A stretch of DNA of 21,307 nt from Nitrosopumilaceae archaeon. GTDB lineage: Archaea > Thermoproteota > Nitrososphaeria > Nitrososphaerales > Nitrosopumilaceae. Positions within the stretch are counted from its first letter, which is position 1. Every line of letters begins with the position of its first letter. Under the pieces are notes generated by a model that was not told the origin of the DNA, ran no database searches, and saw nothing but the letters and a program-made list of their open reading frames with translations. Shown here one piece after another: positions 13,598 to 20,646 of this stretch. The stretch is taken from assembly GCA_021296165.1 (NCBI GenBank), contig JAGWAW010000005.1:1-21307 (forward strand). The letters are read 5' to 3'. Position numbers and translations under genes: made by a program.

Positions 13598-14869
13598 GTG
13601 AACCTCACCGAGAAGATACTGGCCCGGGCCTCCAAGAGGGAGAGTGTCTCCCCCGGGGATGTCGTATTCGCCGACGTGGACAAGGCCATGGTGCACGACG
13701 TCTCCGGGCCGGGGGTCATCAAGGTCTTTGAGAAGCTCCGGAAGAGGGGTATCGACACGAGCCGGCTCTGGGATCCCTCCCGCGTGTGGGTGGCCGAGGA
13801 CCACTTCGTGCCGTCCGCCGAGAAGATATCTGCCCAGAACTTGGTCCGACTCTCCGAGTTCGTCAGGTCCCACGGCATAACCAAACACTACAGGTACGGG
13901 ATGGGCCAGTACGGCATCTGCCACTCGCTCTCCCACGAGGAGGCGCTGGTGCTCCCCGGCGAGGTGTACGTGGGGGGCGACTCCCACACCAACACGACCG
14001 GGGCCCTGGGAGCCTTCGCCTGCGGCCTGGGGCACACCGACATGGCATACGTGCTACTCAAGGGCAGGATATGGTTCCGGGTCCCCGAGACTATACTGAT
14101 ACGGATATCGGGCAGGCTGCCCGGGGACGTCACGGCCAAGGATGTCATACTGCGCATAATAGGGGACATGGGAACCGACGGTGGGGCCTACCGCACCATG
14201 CAGTTTGCTGGTGACACCGTATCTGACATGTCGGTGGAGGACCGCCTCACCATGTGCAACATGACCACCGAAGCGGGCGCCAAGAACGGGATAGTGGAGC
14301 CTGACGCCAAGACCCTGTCATACCTGGAGTCGCGGGGCGCCCGGGGAGTCCACATGGTGCGCCCGGATCCGGACGCCTCATACCACCAGACCATAGAGTA
14401 TGACGCCGAGTCCCTGGTGCCGGTGGTGGCCGAGCCATACTCCCCGGACAACATAACGCCCGTGGCCGAGGCGCCCTCCGAGGATCTGGACAAGGCCTAC
14501 ATAGGATCGTGCACGGGAGCCAAGTACGAGGACCTGGCCGCCGCCGCCCATATACTGAAGGGCCGCCAAGTGAGGATACGCACCGAGGTGCTCCCGGCCA
14601 CCATGTCGATATACCGCCGCGCCGTCACCGACGGGCTGGTCTCCACATTCATCGAGTCGGGGGCGATGGTGGGCCCGCCCACCTGCGGCGCCTGCTGCGG
14701 CGCCCACATGGGGGTGCTGGCCGACGGGGAGGTCTGCATCAGCACCACCAACCGCAACTTCCCCGGCCGGATGGGCCACCCCGGCTCCCGCACATACCTG
14801 GCATCGCCGGCCGTGGCCGCCGCCTCGGCAGTAACGGGGCGCATAACCCACCCGGGGGACCTGGATTGA
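13598..14869 (+). CDS. leuC: 3-isopropylmalate dehydratase large subunit, archaeal type
   Basis: A 423-aa aconitase-superfamily subunit that, with its small subunit, isomerises 2- to 3-isopropylmalate through a [4Fe-4S] cluster. The cluster ligands are Cys305 (GSCTGAKYEDL), Cys363 and Cys366 (TCGACCGAH). Substrate-site segments VGGDSHTNTTGALGAF (125-140), DMGTDGGAY and TTNRNFPGRMGHPGSRTYL (383-401) are intact. The length of about 420 aa identifies the archaeal LeuC/HacA group, which includes homoaconitase and broad-specificity enzymes, so the exact substrate is uncertain. The start is a GTG 28 nt after a strong TATA box, hence leaderless. It ends in a 4-nt overlap with its small-subunit gene. 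Confidence 0.9.
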   Translation: MNLTEKILARASKRESVSPGDVVFADVDKAMVHDVSGPGVIKVFEKLRKRGIDTSRLWDPSRVWVAEDHFVPSAEKISAQNLVRLSEFVRSHGITKHYRYGMGQYGICHSLSHEEALVLPGEVYVGGDSHTNTTGALGAFACGLGHTDMAYVLLKGRIWFRVPETILIRISGRLPGDVTAKDVILRIIGDMGTDGGAYRTMQFAGDTVSDMSVEDRLTMCNMTTEAGAKNGIVEPDAKTLSYLESRGARGVHMVRPDPDASYHQTIEYDAESLVPVVAEPYSPDNITPVAEAPSEDLDKAYIGSCTGAKYEDLAAAAHILKGRQVRIRTEVLPATMSIYRRAVTDGLVSTFIESGAMVGPPTCGACCGAHMGVLADGEVCISTTNRNFPGRMGHPGSRTYLASPAVAAASAVTGRITHPGDLD

Positions 14870-15360
14870 CCGTGGACTGCCCGGCCGGCAGGGCCATAAA
14901 GTACGAACGCGACAACATAGACACCGATGTCATAATCCCGGGGCAATACCTCAAGATCCACGACTATTCCGAACTGGCGACCCACGCCATGGAGGGGATG
15001 GATCCCTCGTTCCACTCCAAGGGCGGCTCGTACATAGTGGCGGGCCGCAACTTCGGATGCGGCTCCTCCCGGGAGCACGCCCCCATAGCCTTGGCCGAGT
15101 CGGGCATCCGGGCAGTGCTGGCCCTCTCCTTTGCGAGGATATTCTACCGCAACTCGGTGGACGGCGCCTTCCTGCTCCCCATAGAGATAGGGCCGGACGC
15201 GTACAGCGGCATATCCGACGGGGATGACATATCGGTGGACATAGACGGCGGCACGTTGACCGACCACACCACCTCCAAATCATACGCCATCAAGCCCTTT
15301 CCCGGAATAATCCGAAGGATAATAGACTCCGGCGGCCTGTTCGGGTACGACCCGGAGTGA
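14866..15360 (+). CDS. leuD: 3-isopropylmalate dehydratase small subunit, archaeal type
   Basis: A 164-aa swivelling-domain subunit, normal for archaeal LeuD. Motifs: NIDTDVIIPGQYL (17-29) and the substrate-binding GCGSSREHAP (64-73). The specificity loop reads YLKI at 28-31. In Methanocaldococcus the homoaconitase small subunit has YLRT here and the isopropylmalate isomerase YLVY. Lysine at the Arg position is, as I recall from mutagenesis of MJ1271, compatible with isopropylmalate and broadened specificity. The start is a TTG overlapping the upstream TGA (TTGA), 6 nt after a G-rich stretch; a GTG at 14872 is the alternative. The stop overlaps the next gene by one base. Confidence 0.88.
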   Translation: MTVDCPAGRAIKYERDNIDTDVIIPGQYLKIHDYSELATHAMEGMDPSFHSKGGSYIVAGRNFGCGSSREHAPIALAESGIRAVLALSFARIFYRNSVDGAFLLPIEIGPDAYSGISDGDDISVDIDGGTLTDHTTSKSYAIKPFPGIIRRIIDSGGLFGYDPE

Positions 15361-16763
15361 TGGCCCGCACGCTCTTTGACAAGGTATGGGACTCCCATAC
15401 GGTGGTGGACGGCGAGGGCGGCCCCGCGCTATTATATGTGGACAGGCATCTGGTCCACGAGGTGACCTCCCCGCAGGCGTTCGAGGGGCTCAGGTTGGCC
15501 GGCCGCCGGGTGCGCCGCCCGGACCTTACCGTGGCGACGGTGGACCACAACATACCCACCACGAGGAGGGGCCTGCCCATAATAGACCAGACGTCCCGGG
15601 TGCAGATATCCACGCTGGAGTCCAACTGCCGGCAGTTTGGCGTTACCCTGTTCGGAATGGACAGCCCCCACCAGGGCATAGTGCACGTGATAGGCCCGCA
15701 GCTGGGCATCACGCTGCCCGGCTCCACCATAGTGTGCGGCGACTCGCACACCTCCACACACGGGGCGTTCGGCGCATTCGCCCTGGGGATAGGCACCAGC
15801 GAGGTGGAGCACGTCCTGGCAACGCAGACCATATGGCTGGAGAAGCCCCGGCCGTATCTGGTGACAATGGACGGCCGCCCCGGACATATGGTGACGGCCA
15901 AGGACCTCATACTGTACCTGATACGGGAGATAGGAACCGGCGGCGGGGCCGGGCACGTGTTCGAGTACGCCGGAGAGGCGGTCCGTGCAATGAGCATGGA
16001 GCAGCGCATGACCATATGCAACATGTCCATCGAGGGGGGCGCCCGCGCCGGGATGGTGGCCCCCGACGACACCACGTACGGGTACCTGCGGGGGAGGCGG
16101 TACGTCCCCGATGACTTTGAGGATATGGTGGACGTGTGGCGTGGCACACTGCACTCGGATCCGGGCGCCAAATTCGCCAAGTCCCATACGGTGCGGGCCG
16201 ATGCGGTGGCCCCACAGGTGTCGTGGGGCACCAACCCGGGCATGACCTGCGACATCACAGAGTCTGTGCCGCACCCCGACGAGTACTCGCGGGGGGATCC
16301 GGACAGGGAGCGGGGGGCCCGCCGGGCGCTGGAGTACATGGGCCTGGAGCCGAGCACCCAGATGGCCGACATCAGGGTGGACCGGGTCTTCATAGGATCG
16401 TGCACCAACGCCAGGCTGGAGGATCTGGTGCAGGCCGCCGAGGTGGCCAAGCTGGGGAGGGTGGCCGACGGGGTCCGGGCCATGGTGGTGCCCGGCTCCC
16501 AGACCGTAAAGGAGGAGGCCGAGGCGCGGGGCCTCCACGATGTATTCATCCGGGCGGGCTTTGAGTGGCGCAACTCGGGGTGCAGCATGTGCCTGGGGAT
16601 GAACCCGGACATACTGGAGCCGGGGCAGCGGTGCGCCAGCACCTCCAACCGCAACTTCGAGGGGCGCCAGGGGGCGGGGGGCCGCACCCACCTGCTCAGC
16701 CCGGCCATGGCCGCGGCCGCCGCCCTGACCGGCCGCCTGACAGACGTCCGGGAGATGGCATAA
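15360..16763 (+). CDS. leuC2: 3-isopropylmalate dehydratase large subunit, bacterial type
   Basis: A second large subunit, 467 aa, of the bacterial LeuC type: N-terminus ARTLFDKVWDSH, an early VDRHLVHEVTSPQAFEGLR, and VDHNIPT (61-67). Cluster cysteines are 348 (GSCTNARLEDL), 408 and 411 (CSMCLGM), with RNFEGRQGAGGRTHLLSP near the end. It is about 45 residues longer than the archaeal-type paralogue before it and clearly of a different subfamily, so the pair is not a recent tandem duplication. I start at the ATG at 15360, which overlaps the previous TGA by one base (TGATG); the GTG at 15357 is directly upstream. Base composition matches its neighbours, so any transfer is old. Confidence 0.93.
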   Translation: MARTLFDKVWDSHTVVDGEGGPALLYVDRHLVHEVTSPQAFEGLRLAGRRVRRPDLTVATVDHNIPTTRRGLPIIDQTSRVQISTLESNCRQFGVTLFGMDSPHQGIVHVIGPQLGITLPGSTIVCGDSHTSTHGAFGAFALGIGTSEVEHVLATQTIWLEKPRPYLVTMDGRPGHMVTAKDLILYLIREIGTGGGAGHVFEYAGEAVRAMSMEQRMTICNMSIEGGARAGMVAPDDTTYGYLRGRRYVPDDFEDMVDVWRGTLHSDPGAKFAKSHTVRADAVAPQVSWGTNPGMTCDITESVPHPDEYSRGDPDRERGARRALEYMGLEPSTQMADIRVDRVFIGSCTNARLEDLVQAAEVAKLGRVADGVRAMVVPGSQTVKEEAEARGLHDVFIRAGFEWRNSGCSMCLGMNPDILEPGQRCASTSNRNFEGRQGAGGRTHLLSPAMAAAAALTGRLTDVREMA

Positions 16764-17326
16764 TGGAGCCTTTCTGTACTGTGACGTCGCGGGTGGCGCC
16801 CTTCCCCGAACCCAACGTGGACACCGACCAGATAGTGCCCAAGCAGTTTCTCAAGCTTGTGTCGCGCGCTGGCTTCGGGAAGCACCTGTTCCATGACCGC
16901 CGCGGCCCCGGCTTCTTCCTGGACGACCCCCGGTACGCGGGCTGCCGGATACTTGCCGCCGGGGACAACTTCGGGTGCGGCTCCTCCCGGGAGCACGCCG
17001 TCTGGGCGCTGAAGGATCACGGCTTTGCAGTCATCGTGTCGACGTCCTTTGCCGACATATTCCACAGCAACTGCATCAAGAACGGCGTGCTGCCGGTGCG
17101 GCTGCCACCGGACGAGGCGGGGCGGGTCATGGCAGAGCGGGGTCCTGTGACGGTGGACCTGGAGCGCCAGGAGATCCGGATGCCCGACTGTACCATACCA
17201 TTCCGCATGGATCCCTACCAGAGGACCGTGCTGCTGGAGGGGCTCGACGAGATAGCCAGAACCCTGGAGAGCGGGGGCCTCATATCCGCGTACGAGCGGG
17301 ACCGCGGGCCCCCATCGCTGATGTGA
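16763..17326 (+). CDS. leuD2: 3-isopropylmalate dehydratase small subunit, bacterial type
   Basis: A 187-aa small subunit that matches bacterial LeuD: NVDTDQIVPKQFLK (18-31), SRAGFGKHLFHD and GCGSSREHAVWALKD (71-85). The QFLK loop and the SRxGFGK segment are what bacterial isopropylmalate isomerases carry, so this and the preceding large subunit form the most confident leucine-pathway isomerase here. The ATG overlaps the upstream TAA by one base (TAATG), indicating coupled translation of equal amounts of the two subunits. Its 3' end overlaps the convergent nucleotidyltransferase gene by 47 bp. Confidence 0.93.
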   Translation: MEPFCTVTSRVAPFPEPNVDTDQIVPKQFLKLVSRAGFGKHLFHDRRGPGFFLDDPRYAGCRILAAGDNFGCGSSREHAVWALKDHGFAVIVSTSFADIFHSNCIKNGVLPVRLPPDEAGRVMAERGPVTVDLERQEIRMPDCTIPFRMDPYQRTVLLEGLDEIARTLESGGLISAYERDRGPPSLM

Positions 17327-18011
17327 TGGAACGGACCGTCGCGCCGTTCCGCTCCAGAACGGCGGGCGACTCGGCGTCCAGCCATGGTGCGTCGCCTATG
17401 TCATATGCGGCCACGCCGCCCTCCGAGGCCATGTCCTGCAGTATGTCGTAGGAGAGGTTGACGGGGCCCCTCATATCACGTATCCTGTCCAGGACGGCCT
17501 GCCCCAGAATATACATTCCCAGGCACTCACAGTAGGGCAGCTCCAGCACGGGCTTCTCCTGGAACCGCACCACCATACCACCGGACACCACCGCAAAGCC
17601 GGTCTCTTCGGGGCGCCGGGAACGCACCGCCATGCAGGCGGCCGCCCCAGATTCGCGGTACCTCTCCGCCATGCCCCGTATGTTCAGGGCGCACAGGTTG
17701 TCGCAGAACCACAGCAGAAAGTCCCCCGGTATGTCGGCGTGCCGCAGGTCCCCGCCGGTGCCGCTTCCGGAGTCCTGCACGAAGGTTATCGGCTTGGAGC
17801 CGTACCCTGCATACCTGTGCCGTATCTGGGCGCCCATGCCCCTCAGGTCTGCTATTATGACAATGTCCGATATGGCGTCGCTGGCATCCATGTGGTTTAT
17901 GACATGCTCTATCACGGGCCGGCCGCCAGCGGGCATCATGGCCTTGGGAAAGTGGTCCGTGAAGGGACGGGCCCGGGTGCCCCGGCCCCCGGCCATTATG
18001 ACGCCAATCAT
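17280..18011 (-). CDS. Sugar-1-phosphate nucleotidyltransferase
   Basis: A 243-aa GT-A fold enzyme of the RmlA/glucose-1-phosphate thymidylyltransferase family, which makes NDP-sugars from NTP and sugar-1-phosphate. The signature GGRGTRARPFTDHFPKAMMP (8-27) holds the phosphate-binding loop and catalytic Arg and Lys. GTGGDLRHA binds the base, and CDN in LLWFCDNLCA supplies the metal aspartate. No acyltransferase repeat follows, so it is a minimal enzyme. The sugar and nucleotide cannot be read from sequence. Its ATG overlaps the stop of rpsI by 4 nt, so it is the last visible gene of the rpoD-ribosomal protein operon, an unusual place for a glycan-precursor gene. Confidence 0.88.
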   Translation of the reverse strand: MIGVIMAGGRGTRARPFTDHFPKAMMPAGGRPVIEHVINHMDASDAISDIVIIADLRGMGAQIRHRYAGYGSKPITFVQDSGSGTGGDLRHADIPGDFLLWFCDNLCALNIRGMAERYRESGAAACMAVRSRRPEETGFAVVSGGMVVRFQEKPVLELPYCECLGMYILGQAVLDRIRDMRGPVNLSYDILQDMASEGGVAAYDIGDAPWLDAESPAVLERNGATVRSITSAMGARGPARTRI

Positions 18012-18454
18012 CGGTAGGACTTTTGCTTGCGGCGCCGCGCCCCCGGCCCGCCGAACTTCTTGGGCTCCTTGCGCCGGGCGTCGCCGCTCACCAGGTACTT
18101 GTCGTACTCGCTGAGCCGCTTCCGCAGGTCGTCGCGGACCGGCTTCTGGAGGGGATGGTCCCGGGGTTCCTTGCGGGACTTTGTCCAGCCCACCAGGGCC
18201 CTGGATATGGCGATGGCCGCCGCCCCGGCCTGCCCCATGTAGCCGCCGCCGTGCACACGCACCGATATGCTGACCTTCTCCCGTATCTCACCGGCGACCT
18301 CTAGGGGGGCCAGTATGGTCTCCCGGGCCGTCTCCTGAGATATCATCTCGACGGGCACGTTGTTTATCCGGACGCTCCCGTTGCCCTTTCTTATGTGGAC
18401 AAAGGCGCTGGCAGTCTTGCGGGTGGCAAAGTAAATCTCGGCCTTGGCGGTCAT
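18008..18454 (-). CDS. rpsI: Ribosomal protein S9 (uS9)
   Basis: A 148-aa small-subunit protein whose C-terminal tail reaches the P-site tRNA. Typical features are the N-terminal YFATRKTASAFVHIRKGNGSVRINN, the central VRVHGGGYMGQAGAAAIAISRALV (glycine loop), and a basic tail ending GARRRKQKSYR, the family's invariant-like end. The ATG at 18454 overlaps the L13 stop by 4 nt; a GTG at 18463 would add three residues. The standard archaeal order L18e-L13-S9 is kept. Confidence 0.95.
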   Translation of the reverse strand: MTAKAEIYFATRKTASAFVHIRKGNGSVRINNVPVEMISQETARETILAPLEVAGEIREKVSISVRVHGGGYMGQAGAAAIAISRALVGWTKSRKEPRDHPLQKPVRDDLRKRLSEYDKYLVSGDARRKEPKKFGGPGARRRKQKSYR

Positions 18455-18888
18455 TCGGTCCACCCCACCGTCCTGCCCAGATCAGCCATCGTGGTGTAGC
18501 TGGCCGCCGCCCGGGTTATCCTGGCATTCTCTATGCGGGTCTTCTTGAGGGAGCGGACCCCCCGGGGTACCCCTATGTACGTCCGGAGCCTCTTGTGCGC
18601 CGCCCTTCCGGAGGGCTTCTTTCGGGGGAGCATGCCCCGGACCATCCTGTCCATTATAGTGTCCGGGCGCCGGGGGTGGAACGGGCCGTGCCGGGGGTGC
18701 AGTATGCTGGCTATCTCCAGAAAGTCCCGGTACTCGGATATTATGCTGGCGCGGGAGCCGCTTATCATTATCTTCTCGCAGTTGACCAGCGTCACCCGGT
18801 TCCCCTGCAGCAGCATCTTTGCCGCATACGAGGCCAGCCGGCCGGCTATGTGATCCGTGGAGTCCACCACTATGTGCTGGGGGGACAT
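18451..18888 (-). CDS. rplM: Ribosomal protein L13 (uL13)
   Basis: A 145-aa large-subunit protein. Start MSPQHIVVDSTDHIAGRLAS is the standard N-terminus (VVDA..HVAGRLAS in relatives), so the ATG at 18888 is chosen over longer readings into the L18e gene. GRLASYAAKMLLQGNRVTLVNCEKIMISG and PRHGPFHPRRPDTIMDRMVRGMLPRKKPSGRAAHKRLRTYIGVP are both characteristic. It starts 7 nt after the L18e stop and overlaps S9 by 4 nt. Confidence 0.95.
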   Translation of the reverse strand: MSPQHIVVDSTDHIAGRLASYAAKMLLQGNRVTLVNCEKIMISGSRASIISEYRDFLEIASILHPRHGPFHPRRPDTIMDRMVRGMLPRKKPSGRAAHKRLRTYIGVPRGVRSLKKTRIENARITRAAASYTTMADLGRTVGWTE

Positions 18889-18895
18889 AGCGCCG

Positions 18896-19258
18896 TCAGC
18901 CAAGCAGCACCACCTCATGCCCGGTGGGCCGCTCGGACACGACACCGGTGTGGTCCAGTATGCGGCCCCCCGCCTTGCGTATCTTGGAGGCGGCCGACTC
19001 GGATATCCCGAAGCAAAAGAGCGACACCCCGTGGGATATGGCTCCCGTACCCAGCACCTTTCCGGGGAAGACGACTACGTCACCCTCCCTGGTGTGCGAG
19101 CCCAGATCCTTGATGTTGATGGTGCGCCTAGACGCCGACTGCTTGAGGGCGTACTCGGAGACCCTCCTCCAGATGGGCGCCTCGTGCTCGGCTGATGCCC
19201 TCTTCAGGTATCGGGCCATCCGTACCCGGTGCTCGTTAACCAACGGGGTTTGAGGCAT
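18896..19258 (-). CDS. rpl18e: Ribosomal protein L18e
   Basis: A 120-aa archaeal/eukaryotic-specific large-subunit protein, homologous to bacterial L15. It shows the family N-terminal segment MARYLKRASAEHEAPIWRRVSEYA, then VNIKDLG-like INIKDLGSHTREGDVVVFPGKVLGTG and the C-terminal ESAASKIRKAGGRIL. The ATG at 19258 has a GGAG Shine-Dalgarno sequence 5 nt upstream. It is the second gene of the rpoD operon. Confidence 0.95.
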   Translation of the reverse strand: MPQTPLVNEHRVRMARYLKRASAEHEAPIWRRVSEYALKQSASRRTINIKDLGSHTREGDVVVFPGKVLGTGAISHGVSLFCFGISESAASKIRKAGGRILDHTGVVSERPTGHEVVLLG

Positions 19259-19263
19259 TCTGA

Positions 19264-19267
19264 CTCC
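19264..19267 (-). promoter_or_regulatory. Ribosome-binding site of L18e
   Basis: GGAG on the minus strand lies 5 nt before the ATG at 19258, within the 18-nt gap after rpoD. It is typical for an internal operon gene where the first gene is leaderless. Confidence 0.6.
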
Positions 19268-19276
19268 AATATTAAC

Positions 19277-19918
19277 CTAGGATTGGGCGGGGATGGCAGA
19301 GGCGCTCTCCCTGAATGACTCCAGGCGCCCGGCCAGCTCGTCCATGCCCGCCAGCAGTATATCGGCGGGATCCATCGCCCCGGCCGACTCCACGGTGAGC
19401 ACCAGCCCCTCTTCCTCGGTGCCTGTCAGTATGGAGACGTTGGAGGCGTTCCACTTTGCGTGGTCGGTGCCCCTCCCCAGCCGGGCGTGGCACTCCACCT
19501 CGACCCTCTGGGACGGGGCCAACTGCACTATGGGTATGTCATCGGATACGGGCCTGACGGAGGGGTTGTCCGAGGAGATGCGGGCCGTGGTAAGGGTGGT
19601 GGTCTCGCCGGCGCTCCCAGAGTCCAGCGTGAGCAGGACCCGGCAGTTGGCGCACCCCTCCTCCCGACCGCAGTCGCACGTCTCGGGCGTGTTGAGCCTG
19701 CCCCGCTCCGTGATTAACGGTACGAGGCCCAGCCGGTGGGCCAGCCCCTCGTCGGCCAACACCGAGGTGTTCTGCACTATGTCCACCACGTCAACCGCCA
19801 GGACTGGGACGCCGTTGAGGCATATGCGGCGGAGGGCGTTAGCGTACTGTATGGGAAAGTTGTGTAGGCGGACCGTGATCTTGTCATCGTCCCGCGACAA
19901 CACTTCTACCGAATACAA
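19277..19918 (-). CDS. rpoD: RNA polymerase subunit D (Rpo3)
   Basis: A 213-aa assembly-platform subunit, homologous to bacterial alpha and eukaryotic Rpb3. Motifs are QYANALRRICLNGVPVLAVDVV and DEGLAHRLGLVPL. A four-cysteine loop CDC then CANC (Cys81, 83, 89, 92) corresponds to the zinc loop of Rpb3. ECHARLGRGTDHAKWNASN follows, and the chain continues without the ferredoxin-like iron-sulfur insertion found in Sulfolobus and many other archaea. An ATG at 19945 is in frame. I prefer the TTG at 19918 because the TATA box overlaps that ATG and lies 26 nt before the TTG, and because the TTG fits the usual RpoD N-terminus. It is the first gene of the ribosomal operon. Confidence 0.9.
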   Translation of the reverse strand: MYSVEVLSRDDDKITVRLHNFPIQYANALRRICLNGVPVLAVDVVDIVQNTSVLADEGLAHRLGLVPLITERGRLNTPETCDCGREEGCANCRVLLTLDSGSAGETTTLTTARISSDNPSVRPVSDDIPIVQLAPSQRVEVECHARLGRGTDHAKWNASNVSILTGTEEEGLVLTVESAGAMDPADILLAGMDELAGRLESFRESASAIPAQS

Positions 19919-19938
19919 CGCGGCGAAACTGCCGATGG

Positions 19939-19950
19939 TATACATAAAAA
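19939..19950 (-). promoter_or_regulatory. TATA box of the rpoD operon
   Basis: TTTTTATGTATA on the minus strand is the only AT-rich element here and is centred 26 nt before TTG 19918. It contains the ATG at 19945, which would then not be transcribed. Confidence 0.55.
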
Positions 19951-20496
19951 CCTACCCGGACGCCGCCAGCATTGGATCCGGGAGCTGCCCAAGCGGGCAG
20001 AACGATGATGCTTGGCCGGGGCTGGCGCGTCGAGGCTGCCGCCATGCGTGGGTGCAGGCAATGAATGCCAAGATCAGTGCTGCAGCCATTGCAATATGGT
20101 GGAATGTCATTCCACAGCTAGTTTTTGGACAGGGAACAGTCGTACTGCCACGGCACATAGAGGTCCATCGCTCCGTTATTGTTCACAAGAATACCGGCAG
20201 CTGGTACCGTGACAGGCTGCCGCGTTGACCGTACACGGGAGATCGGTGCATGCGCGGCGATTTAATCCCGGGAACGCGCCGCAGGATGGAGTCGCGCCGG
20301 GCAGTGCTGTCTTTGCCGTATGCGTCCGGGGACGCGGTTCGTAACTGGAAATCAAGTGGAATTCTGCAGGGGAAGCCTCTGCTCTCATGAGGGAATTCGG
20401 TCTACTACTCGGACAGGGCGCCACCTGACTTCTAATCATGGACTGCGTCTCCATATTTTACGCATTTGTGGGTGCGTGGAACCTGAATAAACTGAG
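19951..20496. other. Intergenic region without a convincing gene
   Basis: About 545 bases. It holds a small hairpin (CTGCCC/GGGCAG, 19985-20000) and a perfect 17-bp dyad at 20099-20115. There are two weak small ORFs. One (minus, 20110 to 19952) is 52 codons with a hydrophobic stretch IAMAAALILAFIAC. The other (plus, 20286-20390) is 34 codons and lies after a TATTTAA-like GATTTAATC. Neither has enough support to annotate as a gene. Confidence 0.5.
20099..20115. promoter_or_regulatory. Perfect 17-bp palindrome, possible operator
   Basis: GTGGAATG and CATTCCAC flank a single central T at 20107. The perfect short-spaced dyad resembles a binding site for a dimeric regulator. No gene with a clear start lies close to it, so its target is unknown. 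Confidence 0.4.
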
Positions 20497-20573
20497 TGGT
20501 GGACCGAAGGGGATTTGAACCCCTGACCCCCCGCGTGCAAGGCGGGTATACTACCAGTCTATACTATCGGCCC
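20497..20573 (-). tRNA. tRNA-Ala (TGC anticodon)
   Basis: Minus-strand acceptor GGGCCGA pairs with TCGGTCC and includes the G3-U70 pair that identifies tRNA-Ala. The D stem is GTAT/GTAT (with G-U pairs). The anticodon arm is CCCGC CTTGCAC GCGGG and the T arm AGGGG TTCAAAT CCCCT. Discriminator A is at 20500 and the CCA end is encoded (20499-20497), unlike the other two tRNAs here. Confidence 0.93.
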
Positions 20574-20598
20574 GGTACTCGGACTGTCCTGTCTGGGG

Positions 20599-20606
20599 AT
20601 TTTAAG
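20599..20606 (-). promoter_or_regulatory. TATA box of tRNA-Ala
   Basis: CTTAAAAT on the minus strand is centred 30 nt upstream of the tRNA 5' end. Confidence 0.55.
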
Positions 20607-20616
20607 TTTGGCAAGG

Positions 20617-20624
20617 GTTTTATG
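20617..20624 (+). promoter_or_regulatory. TATA box of the thioredoxin-fold gene
   Basis: GTTTTATG is centred 27 nt before the ATG at 20647, predicting a leaderless message divergent from tRNA-Ala. Confidence 0.55.
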
Positions 20625-20646
20625 ACCGGACGCGGCGGCAAACGCC

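Noticed and set aside
13598..17326. Reading one of the isomerase pairs as aconitase
   Set aside because: Aconitase is a single chain of about 850 residues or more; these are separate large and small subunits of LeuCD size.
19293..20228. Long plus-strand open frame opposite rpoD
   Set aside because: Serine/proline-rich shadow of the rpoD coding strand, with no family resemblance.
20286..20390. 34-codon ORF after a TATA-like GATTTAATC
   Set aside because: The TATA-to-ATG distance is only 22 nt, the peptide has no recognisable feature and conservation cannot be tested.
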